DNA of 64,000 nt from an uncultured Acidobacteriia bacterium (GTDB lineage: Bacteria > Acidobacteriota > Terriglobia > Bryobacterales > Bryobacteraceae), in the NCBI GenBank assembly GCA_903881085.1, contig CAIRSA010000573.1:24601-88600 (forward strand). Direction: 5' to 3'. This document shows, piece after piece, positions 49,070 through 57,952 of this stretch. The notes under the pieces were generated by a model. The model was not told the DNA's origin. It did not search any database and saw nothing but the letters and a program-made list of their open reading frames with translations. The translations under genes and the position numbers were made by a program. The first letter of the stretch is position 1. Every line of letters starts with the position of its first letter.

Positions 49070-50937
49070 TCCGAATCTTGTTCCTGGCATTACTTGCCGC
49101 TCAATTGCCCGCGCAAAATGAGCTGTGGATCGACCTCAGCGGCGATTGGCGCACGATCGAAAACGACAACCTCGCCTATGCTTCGCCCGGCTTTGACGAC
49201 TCCGCGTGGAACACGCTCCAAGTGCCCCAACGAAAGCGTCAAAACGCCGATTGGCGGTGGTTGCGGCGAACGATCCAGCTGCCCGCTGGGGTTGACCGGG
49301 GACAACTTTGTATTTCAGTCGGCACCATCTTTGATGTATTCGAAATCTATGCGAATGGCCAACGAATCGGCGCTTCCAGCAGCCTACAGTCGTTCGAAAA
49401 AACTACGCTACCGCGGCCCATGACCTTCGCCATCCCCGCAGAAGCGCTGGCTTCAGGCGGCGATTCCGTGCTGATTGCCCTGCGCATCAGAGCGAGGGTC
49501 TTCAGCTATCCTCCTAGTTGGCGATTGCCTGACATGGGACCATGGGTGCTCTCATCGAGTTCGGTGGCACCCTTCGACGCCGCAGAAAAACAGATGGCGC
49601 TCAACTTCCAGAGGTACTCGCTGTCATTACTGTTCGCGCTTTCCATCTTGTTTTGCGGCGGCCTCAGCCTTGTCGGATGGCGCGCTGAGCCGTCCCGCAA
49701 GGACTTGTTCTGGTTTTCGCTCTTGGCGGCTGCGAAGGCATTGGGAACTCTCTATACGTACATCATCATGGCCGATTCCACATCCACGCCATGGAACGCC
49801 GAAGGTTTTCACTGGCAGTACATCGTAAGCCATTTGGATTCTCCGCTGGTGGCCTTTTTGGCATTAGCCATTCTTGGAATAGAAAGCCGCTGGCTTCGCT
49901 GGCTTTTGGCTATTTTTTGTTTACCTGCGCCTATTGCAGCGTTGCTCCATGCACCCATTTCTTCGACCATCGCTCTAAACACCTGGAACCTCCAATTTGG
50001 CCCTGCTGTGGCAGTGCTTGCCATCTGCTGGATGTGGTGGCGGCAGAGGCATACTCACTTGCCGGTTGAAGAGCATCTGTTGCGCGCGGCCGTTCTGCTT
50101 CCTGCTATGAATACAGCCAACAACTTCCTGGCAAGATTAGTTGGCGGATCCACAAACATGGGGAGAACCTTGGGAGAGTTTTACCTTTCTTACGATCTGT
50201 CGTTTTGGTTGCTGGTGTGCGGCCTGATGGTTGTGCTGTTGTTACGGCGTCTCGCAGCGGCGCGCCAGGAAAGCCAACGCCTGGCAGGCGAGATTGAGGC
50301 GGCCCGCGCCGTGCAGCAACTGCTGCTGCCGGCACAGCAGGCCGTTGCGTCGGCCTTCGCTATAGAAGCCGTGTATGAGCCGGCGCAGGAGGTGGGAGGC
50401 GATTTTTATTGGACCCGCGTGCTGCCTGATGGCGGGCTACTGTTGGCGGTTGGTGATGTAAGTGGCAAGGGTCTGAAGGCGGCGATGCTGGTCTCCGTGA
50501 CAGTGGGCATTCTGCGCAATGAGAAGTCGAACTCGCCGGCGGCAATCCTCGGTGCACTGAACGAAGGTCTGGTTGGCCACACAGGCGGCGGCTTCGTCAC
50601 TTGTTGCTGCGCGCGTTTTGATATTAGCGGGGGAGTAACTATCGCTAACGCGGGGCATCCCTCGCCTTACTGTGATGGCCTGGAATTGGAGCCGCCCGCT
50701 GGCCTTCCGGTTGGTATCTCAGCCGGTATTGAGTATGAGGAACTGGTGTTGACGGGCCGCAAATTCACGTTCGTATCGGACGGCGTGGTGGAGGCCGCCA
50801 ATGCGAGCGGCGAACTGTTCGGCTTCGAGCGCACGCGCGAAATCAGCAGCAAATCGGCACGGCAGATTGCCGATGCTGCGAAGCAATGGGGTCAGAACGA
50901 CGACATCACCGTCGTAACAGTTGCACTCGCGGAATGA
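49066..50937 (+). CDS. Receptor-phosphatase copy 2
   Basis: 623 residues; the ATG overlaps the stop of copy 1 (ATGA), so both come from one message. Signal peptide MIRILFLALLAAQLPAQ. Ectodomain has WIDLSGDWRTIENDN, SPGFDDSAW and IYANGQRIGASSSLQ. About seven membrane spans lie between about 185 and 400. The phosphatase (about 420-620) has QEVGGDFYWTRVLPDG, VGDVSGKGLKAAM, GGFVTCCCARFD, FVSDGVVEAANASGE and GQNDDITVVTV. All metal ligands are intact. In its ectodomain it is nearest to copy 4 (WIDLAGDW type). A Uma2 gene converges 11 bp after the stop. Confidence 0.88.
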   Translation: MIRILFLALLAAQLPAQNELWIDLSGDWRTIENDNLAYASPGFDDSAWNTLQVPQRKRQNADWRWLRRTIQLPAGVDRGQLCISVGTIFDVFEIYANGQRIGASSSLQSFEKTTLPRPMTFAIPAEALASGGDSVLIALRIRARVFSYPPSWRLPDMGPWVLSSSSVAPFDAAEKQMALNFQRYSLSLLFALSILFCGGLSLVGWRAEPSRKDLFWFSLLAAAKALGTLYTYIIMADSTSTPWNAEGFHWQYIVSHLDSPLVAFLALAILGIESRWLRWLLAIFCLPAPIAALLHAPISSTIALNTWNLQFGPAVAVLAICWMWWRQRHTHLPVEEHLLRAAVLLPAMNTANNFLARLVGGSTNMGRTLGEFYLSYDLSFWLLVCGLMVVLLLRRLAAARQESQRLAGEIEAARAVQQLLLPAQQAVASAFAIEAVYEPAQEVGGDFYWTRVLPDGGLLLAVGDVSGKGLKAAMLVSVTVGILRNEKSNSPAAILGALNEGLVGHTGGGFVTCCCARFDISGGVTIANAGHPSPYCDGLELEPPAGLPVGISAGIEYEELVLTGRKFTFVSDGVVEAANASGELFGFERTREISSKSARQIADAAKQWGQNDDITVVTVALAE

Positions 50938-50948
50938 TGAGCTTCCCG

Positions 50949-51491
50949 CTACTGAGCGGAGAGCAAATCGGCGACACGAACAGAGAGACCAGGCAAAAGC
51001 GGAGATTCCAGAAGGTCACCGGCTTCAAGAATTCGCATTCCAGCTCTGGTGCGAACGTGCACTTCGCAAATCGCGTGGTCCAGCAGCCATACTTCTTTGC
51101 TTCCCGCGCTCTGGTAGTCACGTACCTTCCGGTTCACGTCCATGATGTGTTCAGAAGGCGACAGCACCTCAACTGCAATATCCGGTGCAAACGGAACGGG
51201 AATGCTGTAGACATCCAAATTCTGCCACCGCTCACCTAGGAAGATCGACACATCGGGTCTGCGGACCGTGTCGTGCTTAATCCGGCAGTCCGTTTCGCAG
51301 ACAAGTCCACCTCTCGGATTTTTCTCCAGGTAGTTTCCGATCAGTCTTGCTAACCGCTCACGAATAATGGCATGAAGGATGACTGGACTCGACAAGGGGA
51401 TCAATTCTCCGTCAACCAGTTCGAAGTCCTGGTTCTCCGCTCTGTCCAATTGCACAAACTGCTCGACGGTCATCAGGGTCTTCGTACTCAT
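50949..51491 (-). CDS. Uma2-family protein, copy 2
   Basis: 180 residues. The ATG at 51491 has GAAGGAGAG 7 bp upstream. Uma2 marks: MTVEQFVQLDRAENQDFELV, GELIPLS, RRPDVSIFLGERW, IAVEVLSPSEHIMDVNRKVR and SKEVWLLDHAICEV. Predicted nuclease residues (D of RPD, E of VEVLS, K residues after) are present. The gene lies between phosphatase copies 2 and 3 on the opposite strand, converging on the first with 11 bp between stops and diverging from the second. Confidence 0.87.
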   Translation of the reverse strand: MSTKTLMTVEQFVQLDRAENQDFELVDGELIPLSSPVILHAIIRERLARLIGNYLEKNPRGGLVCETDCRIKHDTVRRPDVSIFLGERWQNLDVYSIPVPFAPDIAVEVLSPSEHIMDVNRKVRDYQSAGSKEVWLLDHAICEVHVRTRAGMRILEAGDLLESPLLPGLSVRVADLLSAQ

Positions 51492-51680
51492 TGAGGTACT
51501 CTCCTTCGGAACACTCTCATATTATCGCATCCCGCCATTATCCATTCGGTCACCCCGATTATCCTTTTGTTTCACTTTTCCGTGCGCTGAGGCTGAAAAT
51601 CCAGTAATATGACGGGAATCCGTTGCGGCACCCGGATTGCACTACCCGAGGGATTCAAATGCACAAAGGGAATGATTAGA
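51492..51680. promoter_or_regulatory. Divergent promoter region, Uma2 copy 2 / phosphatase copy 3
   Basis: 189 bp without a gene. Left end has the Uma2 ribosome site and GATAATATGAGAG (minus strand), related to the GATAAGATAACA element before other Uma2 copies. Right end has AAAGGG (51665-51670), 10 bp before the chosen phosphatase start. Several TTATCC/GATTATCC words occur in the middle and may be operators. Confidence 0.4.
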
Positions 51681-53543
51681 ATGGCGGTTCGCCCGCTCCA
51701 ATTGATGTTTTTGCTCGCCGTGCTGATGCCTTTGTTCGGGCAGAACCAGCTAACTGTCGAGCCGACTGGCTGCGTCTACAAAGCAGGCGACGACCCGGCT
51801 TGGGCGCGGACCGATTTCGACGACCGCGGTTGGAGCCAGTCCAGGCCCGATTTGGACCGATTGCCCGACAGTCCCTACCTTTGGATGCGATGCCGCCTGG
51901 ACCTGCGCCCGCTGGTGAAGGCCGGACCGCCGTTCATCCAGGTGGAGACGGCGGCTGCGTGGCAGTTGTTTGTGGATGGAGAACTGGCGGGCGCATTTGG
52001 AGATATTGAGACAGGCTTCTTTTCCTTGGACATCACGCAGCGGCGCCCGCTGACTGGAAATACTGCTGAAAAGAAATTGGCTGTCATCGCCATCAGAAGG
52101 CTCGGCGGGCGCGATTCGGATCAGGCCAGCGTCCTGCGTGTACAGGCTGGCTTGGAACGAACGCTGCAAAGCGAGGCACTGAATTCGGCTGCGGCTGGAC
52201 TGGCGAATAGTTCGGCCAATTTTATTCTCTCCGCCATGATCGCCTTCGCAGGCGTGTTGTTGTTAATCCTTTCCGGCGCCGACCGCGCCAGTCGCGACAT
52301 CTTTTGGCTCGGCGTGGCATGTGTGTCTCTCGGTCTGGCACGAGCCTCGGATATTGCACTGCTTCTCCAATTGCCTCAGCCAGTATGGGTGTATAACCTT
52401 TGGCAGGAGTCTGCCCTCTCCACATATATCGCCAGCCGCACTGTTTTCTTCTTTGCGGTTGCAGGCAGGCATGTTCCGCTTTTCTATCGTGCGGTGACCG
52501 GCATCCTGGTAGCGATGAACCTTACTTGGGCATTCTGTTTTCTTTGGACAGATGCTGCCGCAGCGCAGCGAGTGAGCCGGTTGGCCGCTAGTCCGCCTGG
52601 CTCGAACCTGTTGTTTTGGCTGCTGATGATCGCTGTTCACACCGCGCCTATTGCCTCACTTTGGCCCATCTGGCGCGTGCCAAAGGACCAGCGCCTCATT
52701 CGCGGCTTGTGTTTTATCTGGATGACGGGGAATCTATTTGTTTCCATTACCTCCCTGCCTTATTTTTCGGGTTCGCAACAAGTCTTCGCGTTCAATATCC
52801 AGGCGATAGCCACCTCGCCCGCGATCATTGCGATGTTCTTCGTGCTGGTGAACCGGCAGCGCCGCATTTCCGAGGAGCGAAGGGAATTGCAGAGTGAAAT
52901 GAAAGCCGCGCAGGAGATGCAGCGCATGCTGGTGCCCGCCGTGCTCGACGTCGAGCCGTGGCTTGCCGTCGATGTCGCCTACCATCCGGCGAAGGAGGTC
53001 GGCGGCGATTTCTACTTCTGTTCGAAGACGGCCGAGGGCCAGTTGATCGTTGTGGGCGATGTCTCCGGCAAGGGACTCAAAGCTGCGATGATGGCCTCCA
53101 CCTTGGTAGGGGCGCTGCGCAATGAGTTTCTCACCGAGCCGGCCGCCGTTCTGGCGCATTTGAATGCCGTCGCAGTTAACAACCATTCAGGCGGATTCGT
53201 CACCTGCCTCTGCGCGTTGTTCCGATCGAATGGAACCATGCGGTTCGCCAACGCCGGCCACTTGCAGCCCTACTGCAATGGCGCGGAACTGGAAGCGGCT
53301 GCGGGCCTGCCCCTCGGCATCATCGCGGAGGCTGAGTACGAAACCGCCACTGCCGCGATCGCTCCCGGCGCGATGGTCACACTCATCAGCGACGGCGTGG
53401 TGGAGGCCGATAACGGTAACCTTTTCGGCTTCGACCGCACTCGCGAAATCAGTGGCAAGCCTGCCTCCGAGATCGCCGCAGCCGCCAAGGCCTGGGGCCA
53501 GAATGACGACATCACAGTTGTGACCGTGCGGAGAACGGCATGA
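51681..53543 (+). CDS. Receptor-phosphatase copy 3
   Basis: 620 residues from the ATG at 51681, chosen for spacing from AAAGGG; an ATG nine bases earlier is possible. Signal peptide MAVRPLQLMFLLAVLMPLFG. Ectodomain: QLTVEPTGCVYKAGDDPAWA, TDFDDRGW, WQLFVDGELAGAFGDIETG. About seven spans about 200-395. Coiled linker (ERRELQSEMKAAQEMQRMLV) then phosphatase: KEVGGDFYFCSKTAEGQ, VGDVSGKGLKAAM, GGFVTCLCALF, LISDGVVEADNGNLFG, GQNDDITVVTV. It is the sister of copy 7 (shared QLTV...CVYK ectodomain and CLC instead of CCC). Its last 150 bp, however, are nearly identical to copy 4. Stop overlaps copy 4 (ATGA). Confidence 0.88.
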   Translation: MAVRPLQLMFLLAVLMPLFGQNQLTVEPTGCVYKAGDDPAWARTDFDDRGWSQSRPDLDRLPDSPYLWMRCRLDLRPLVKAGPPFIQVETAAAWQLFVDGELAGAFGDIETGFFSLDITQRRPLTGNTAEKKLAVIAIRRLGGRDSDQASVLRVQAGLERTLQSEALNSAAAGLANSSANFILSAMIAFAGVLLLILSGADRASRDIFWLGVACVSLGLARASDIALLLQLPQPVWVYNLWQESALSTYIASRTVFFFAVAGRHVPLFYRAVTGILVAMNLTWAFCFLWTDAAAAQRVSRLAASPPGSNLLFWLLMIAVHTAPIASLWPIWRVPKDQRLIRGLCFIWMTGNLFVSITSLPYFSGSQQVFAFNIQAIATSPAIIAMFFVLVNRQRRISEERRELQSEMKAAQEMQRMLVPAVLDVEPWLAVDVAYHPAKEVGGDFYFCSKTAEGQLIVVGDVSGKGLKAAMMASTLVGALRNEFLTEPAAVLAHLNAVAVNNHSGGFVTCLCALFRSNGTMRFANAGHLQPYCNGAELEAAAGLPLGIIAEAEYETATAAIAPGAMVTLISDGVVEADNGNLFGFDRTREISGKPASEIAAAAKAWGQNDDITVVTVRRTA

Positions 53544-55408
53544 TGAAATTGGCGCTAGCCGGGCTGATGGTAGCCGCTTGTCCCGCACTGGCACAACTCG
53601 AACCGTGGATTGATTTGGCCGGCGACTGGCGCGTGAAATTTGAAGACCGGCAGGAATTCTCCCGTTCGGATTTTGACGATCACACGTGGGAGCTGTTTCG
53701 TTTACCCAGCGGAGAAATCGCGTCATTCCAGCGCGGGCCCGGGTGGCTGCGCAAGCGCGTGCAACTTCCTGAAAGCGCCGATCGGTCGCAGCTTGCGCTG
53801 ACTCTTGGAACCATTCAGAACGTTTATGAGGTATACGTCAACGGGCAGCGGATCGGTGCCAGCGGTGACTTCCATTCGTTTGCCGAATCGCAGATTGCAC
53901 GGCCGCTTACTTTCTACATCCCCGCTGCCGCGGTGCCTGAAACCGGGCGCCTGCAAATTGCTATTCGCGCCAAACAAGTTCTCTATGAGCATCCGGATTG
54001 GGAGATGGAAGACCGTGGCCCTTATGTGGTTTCGACTCGGGCCCGTGCACCGGTCGATGCCGGCGTCAGAGAGTTCGAACGATGGCGTGGGGTACTCGCG
54101 CCGAGCCTCGCTTTTGGCATCGTTTACTCGCTCTTCGCACTGGTCAGTCTCTTGGCGTACTGGAGCGATCAGGCGCGCAAAGAGTTGTTCTGGTTCGCCA
54201 TGGTCTGCTGCGGATATGTCTTCAATGACTTTTATTGTTTGTACCAGTTTTCTGTCGATTCGCGCCCCTTTAACAGCTCTGGCGTAGCATATCTGGTAGT
54301 CATCTTCGGCACGCTGATGTATCCACTGTTCGCGCAGTTTGCCGCATCGTCATTTGGGTACAAGTCATGGTGGTTGCGCGCAGGCCTGTGGCTTGGTTGG
54401 AGCCTTGTTCCCATTCATATTCTTTTCAGAATGGATCACGTTTTTGGAACCCTCTGGGGCTGTTCTTGTGCCTCCGTTCTTGCGGCCGCAATGGTGCTTT
54501 GGCACTGGCGGCAGGGTATCAACGGCAAGCAGGTTATTTCCTGGCACGCATTTCATCTGGCACTGTTGGTCCAGGCGGTCGGATACGTGGAACTCTGGGT
54601 ACTGCCGATTCTGCAAATTCCAAGCGTGCTCCCGTGGGCTATCCATGTGGGACCGTATCGAATGAATCGCGAGGATACGCTGTGGATTCTCGCATCCACC
54701 GCTATCATGGTGCTGTTGATTCGCAGTGTGGCGATTGACCGGCGCGACCGTCAGCGACTGGTGGGCGAACTGCATGCCGCGCGCGTCGTTCAGCAACTGC
54801 TGATCGGAACCGGGGAGGTCGATGTGCAAACTTGGAAAGTCGAAACCGAATATGTTCCTGCGCAGGAGGTCGGCGGCGATTTCTACCAGCTCTTTCCCGG
54901 TAACGACGGATCTCTACTACTGGTAACCGGAGACGTGAGCGGCAAGGGCTTGCAGGCGGCGATGCTGGTGGCAACTATCGTTGGTGCGTTGGGGAATCTT
55001 GCATCGCGGAAGCCGGCGGAAGTGTTGATGCATCTGAACGCCTGTCTGCGCGGTAAGTCTCGCGGTGGCTTTGTCACCTGCTGCTGTGCGAATTTCGATG
55101 CGAATGGCTCGGTGACCATCGCCAATGCTGGGAATCCTTCGCCGTATTGCGATGGGCACGAATTGGAACTCGAAGCGGGATTGCCTTTGGGGGTTGTGGC
55201 TGGCGTGGAGTACGAGGAGTTGGTTTTCAGCGGCGACCGGTTCACGTTCGTATCTGACGGCGTGGTGGAAGCCGATAACGGTAACCTTTTCGGCTTCGAC
55301 CGCACTCGCGAAATCAGTGGCAAGCCCGCAGCCGAAATCGCCGCAGCCGCCAAGGCCTGGGGCCAAAACGACGACATCACCGTGGTCACCGTGCGGAGAG
55401 CTTCATGA
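53540..55408 (+). CDS. Receptor-phosphatase copy 4
   Basis: 622 residues; ATG overlaps the stop of copy 3 (ATGATG). Signal peptide MMKLALAGLMVAACPALAQ. Ectodomain: WIDLAGDWRVKFEDR, SDFDDHTW, VYVNGQRIGASGDFHSF. About seven spans about 190-400. Phosphatase: QEVGGDFYQLFPGNDGS, TGDVSGKGLQAAM, GGFVTCCCANFD, FVSDGVVEADNGNLFG and GQNDDITVVTV. Copies 3 and 4 share a 56-bp exact match (53406-53461 and 55271-55326) although their other parts differ strongly. Its stop overlaps copy 5 (ATGA), so copies 3-4-5 form one operon. Confidence 0.88.
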   Translation: MMKLALAGLMVAACPALAQLEPWIDLAGDWRVKFEDRQEFSRSDFDDHTWELFRLPSGEIASFQRGPGWLRKRVQLPESADRSQLALTLGTIQNVYEVYVNGQRIGASGDFHSFAESQIARPLTFYIPAAAVPETGRLQIAIRAKQVLYEHPDWEMEDRGPYVVSTRARAPVDAGVREFERWRGVLAPSLAFGIVYSLFALVSLLAYWSDQARKELFWFAMVCCGYVFNDFYCLYQFSVDSRPFNSSGVAYLVVIFGTLMYPLFAQFAASSFGYKSWWLRAGLWLGWSLVPIHILFRMDHVFGTLWGCSCASVLAAAMVLWHWRQGINGKQVISWHAFHLALLVQAVGYVELWVLPILQIPSVLPWAIHVGPYRMNREDTLWILASTAIMVLLIRSVAIDRRDRQRLVGELHAARVVQQLLIGTGEVDVQTWKVETEYVPAQEVGGDFYQLFPGNDGSLLLVTGDVSGKGLQAAMLVATIVGALGNLASRKPAEVLMHLNACLRGKSRGGFVTCCCANFDANGSVTIANAGNPSPYCDGHELELEAGLPLGVVAGVEYEELVFSGDRFTFVSDGVVEADNGNLFGFDRTREISGKPAAEIAAAAKAWGQNDDITVVTVRRAS

Positions 55409-57219
55409 AGGTTGCGCTTCTTCTGTTGCTCGGCACGGTGCTGCACGCCGCCGAACCGGTGCAGCTTTTCCCGATAGAAGGCCCGTGGAAGATGCACTTT
55501 GGCGACGACCCGCGTTGGGCTGCGCCGGAGTTCGATGACTCCGCGTGGAGCACCTGCTTGCCACCCGCGCAGGGCAAGGGCTTTGCATGGTACCGCCGCA
55601 CGATCCACATTCCGAATGCGCTGGCTTTGCCTGCCTCGTTGAGGTTCCCCGATCTGATGCAGGAATCGGAGATTTATGCGAATGGCCATTTAGTGTTGCG
55701 ATACGGGGCACCGGGCAAGTGGTACTCCATGCGCCGAGGGCCCGTGCCCGCCGTTGAAATTGATGGCCGGGTCGTGACGCTTGCCGTGCGCATTCGAAGC
55801 AATACCGGCTACGCGCTACCGGCCTGGCGAACTCCTCAATTGGGCTCGAGGAAAGGGATTGCACTCACCTACAAGGAAGACCAGTTGGCCAGACTCCGCG
55901 AAAACACTGGCTTCCTATTCCTGGCAATGCTCAATCTGATATTCGGCATGGGGGCGTTCTTCATCTGGCGCGGCCAGCGAGATCAACCCATCTATTTTTG
56001 GTTTGCCGTTACGCAATTCACGCAGGTGCTTTGGGGTATCCCCTACTTCTTCGCCTACAGCACCAATCTTCCCCACGTCTGGGTGTTGCCGGGAGATCTG
56101 GATTGGGGAATTGAACTTGCTGCCTATCTCTTCCTCTTCAGCGGAGACAAGGTCTGGCCGGGGTGGCGCAGGTTTCTGTTACTGCCGGCAATGTTCCTGA
56201 TATACGGAATCCCGATGTTCCTCAACTACGCCGGGGTGCTGGAAACCACCTGGGCCGACTCCTTCACTCTTGTCCTGGTACTATTTGTCATTCTGTCCGT
56301 TTGGCGGGTAGTAAAGTCGGACTCGAGCAATCGCCTGCTGTTTCTGCCATGGCTTGTCTACGAATTGGGCTGGCTGTCGGCGGTCATCAATTCAATCTGG
56401 ATGGTCGTTTCTCGAAACGGGCTCCACTCCAATACGATCCAGGATTTCGCACTGGAACCTTTCGTAATTAAGGTCAGTATGGTTGGATCCGTCTTAGGCG
56501 TGGTAGCCATGGGCGGCATTCTGCTTGCCCGCTTCACTCGCGTGGCGCGGGAGCGGCAGACGTTCGAAAGCGAACTGGAGGCTGCTCGCCAGGTACAGGA
56601 GTTGCTAGTGCCAGCTGCTTCAGTTCAGGTTTCAGGCTTCGAAGTGGAAAGCGCCTATCTGCCGGCACAGCAGGTAGGCGGCGATTTCTTCCAGATTCTG
56701 CCCGCTGCAAACGGCGGCTTACTTCTAGTTGTCGGCGATGTGAGCGGCAAAGGTTTACGCGCCGCGATGGTGGTGAGCATGATAGTCGGCGCATTGCAAA
56801 ACCGGCGTTCCGATGAGCCGGGGAGTGTTCTGGAGGAGCTCAATCGCGCGCTTGCCGGACGCATGGGCGGCGGATTTGCGACATGCTGTTGCGCGCGGTT
56901 CGATACCGATGGCACAGTTACCATCGCCAATGGCGGACATCCTTCGCCGTATTGCGATGAGCGGGAAATCGCAGTCGAAGCCGGCTTGCCGCTGGGGCTC
57001 GTGCCGGACGTGAATTACGAAACCACAGCAACCCAGGGGCATGGCTTCACCTTCGTCTCCGATGGGGTGGTGGAAGCTGCCAATGCGAAGGCGGAACTGT
57101 TCGGCTTTGAACGCACGCTGGCAGTTAGCGATAAGCCTGCCGCGGAGATTGCCGCAGCCGCCAAGGCGTGGGGCCAGAATGACGACATCACCGTGGTGAC
57201 AGTGCGGAGAACGGGATGA
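55405..57219 (+). CDS. Receptor-phosphatase copy 5
   Basis: 604 residues. Signal peptide MKVALLLLLGTVLHAAEP. Ectodomain: FPIEGPWKMHFGDDPRW, APEFDDSAW, GFAWYRRTIHIP, IYANGHLVLRYG. About seven spans about 165-380, then a linker LEAARQVQELLVPA. Phosphatase: QQVGGDFFQILPAANGG, VGDVSGKGLRAAM, GGFATCCCARFD, FVSDGVVEAANAKAE, GQNDDITVVTV. It is the sister of copy 6 (IEGPWK ectodomain; FFQILP in the phosphatase). Last gene of the 3-4-5 operon. A Uma2 gene converges 2 bp after its stop. Confidence 0.88.
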   Translation: MKVALLLLLGTVLHAAEPVQLFPIEGPWKMHFGDDPRWAAPEFDDSAWSTCLPPAQGKGFAWYRRTIHIPNALALPASLRFPDLMQESEIYANGHLVLRYGAPGKWYSMRRGPVPAVEIDGRVVTLAVRIRSNTGYALPAWRTPQLGSRKGIALTYKEDQLARLRENTGFLFLAMLNLIFGMGAFFIWRGQRDQPIYFWFAVTQFTQVLWGIPYFFAYSTNLPHVWVLPGDLDWGIELAAYLFLFSGDKVWPGWRRFLLLPAMFLIYGIPMFLNYAGVLETTWADSFTLVLVLFVILSVWRVVKSDSSNRLLFLPWLVYELGWLSAVINSIWMVVSRNGLHSNTIQDFALEPFVIKVSMVGSVLGVVAMGGILLARFTRVARERQTFESELEAARQVQELLVPAASVQVSGFEVESAYLPAQQVGGDFFQILPAANGGLLLVVGDVSGKGLRAAMVVSMIVGALQNRRSDEPGSVLEELNRALAGRMGGGFATCCCARFDTDGTVTIANGGHPSPYCDEREIAVEAGLPLGLVPDVNYETTATQGHGFTFVSDGVVEAANAKAELFGFERTLAVSDKPAAEIAAAAKAWGQNDDITVVTVRRTG

Positions 57220-57221
57220 GT

Positions 57222-57893
57222 TTAGCGCTTCAGTTTGGCCAAAAACGCCGCATGTTCCTGGGATTCGAGGCCCCGGCGAACTACTGCCGCGAGCCCGTCC
57301 AGGTTGGCCTGCCACAGCGCCGCGGGCTCAAGCCACAAGCCCGGAAACGTGCGCGAATGCAGCGTGCCATCCGGCTCCGGCGCGATCTCGCGATACTTGC
57401 CGTTCACCAGTTCACGCCAAATCAAGCGCTGGCTCTTGGGGCGGACAATGAGATATTCGCGCACACCGCTGCGCTCGTACAACTTCAGCTTTTCGCCCGA
57501 GTCGCGCGTACTGGTCGTGTGGCTGATTTCGATGATCAGCTCCGGAGCGCCTGCCGGGTATTGGCCTTCGATCCACGACTGGCCACCGTATTCACGAAGT
57601 ATTCGCAAGTCGAGATCGGGTTGGGGAGAGGAGTCATTGGCCATCAGCCATGTGCCGGCTACTCCACCTTCGCATCCCGGCGTACCAGTCGCATACACGC
57701 CCAACCAATAGCTAAGACGGAAATGGTAGACGTTATGAACATCGGAAACAGGAGATGGCGTATGCACGACTCCGTTGCTCAACTCCGCCCGCTTCAAACC
57801 GGGCATGGCATCCCAACGGCGCAGAAACTCCTCACGCGTCAGGCGGTCGCCTTCGCGCAGCAGCGGGGGCATGACTTGGGCAGATATCGACAT
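57222..57893 (-). CDS. Uma2-family protein, divergent type, copy 3
   Basis: 223 residues, longer than the other three Uma2 proteins and only distantly similar. It starts LREGDRLTREEFLRRWDAMP and has QPDLDLRILREYGGQ, APELIIEISHTTSTRDSGEK and VREYLIVRPKSQRLIWRELV. The nuclease-type residues are D in QPD, E in IIEIS and K in EKLKLYE. The C-terminal FPGLWLEPAALWQANLDGL is typical of this Uma2 branch. That an unrelated Uma2 branch occupies the same convergent position argues for selection on position rather than simple co-duplication. Divergent from copy 6 with 59 bp between starts. Confidence 0.85.
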   Translation of the reverse strand: MSISAQVMPPLLREGDRLTREEFLRRWDAMPGLKRAELSNGVVHTPSPVSDVHNVYHFRLSYWLGVYATGTPGCEGGVAGTWLMANDSSPQPDLDLRILREYGGQSWIEGQYPAGAPELIIEISHTTSTRDSGEKLKLYERSGVREYLIVRPKSQRLIWRELVNGKYREIAPEPDGTLHSRTFPGLWLEPAALWQANLDGLAAVVRRGLESQEHAAFLAKLKR

Positions 57894-57952
57894 CGCTTTG
57901 GATTCCCAGCGATCAAGTCGATTCTAGCACCAGCGCCAATGGGGGGGGCCGC
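57894..57952. promoter_or_regulatory. Divergent promoter region, Uma2 copy 3 / phosphatase copy 6
   Basis: 59 bp with a run of eight G residues just before the phosphatase ATG in place of a normal ribosome site (GGGGGGGGCCGCATG). The GTTATCTNATCG word seen before copies 1 and 8 is not present here. Confidence 0.35.
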
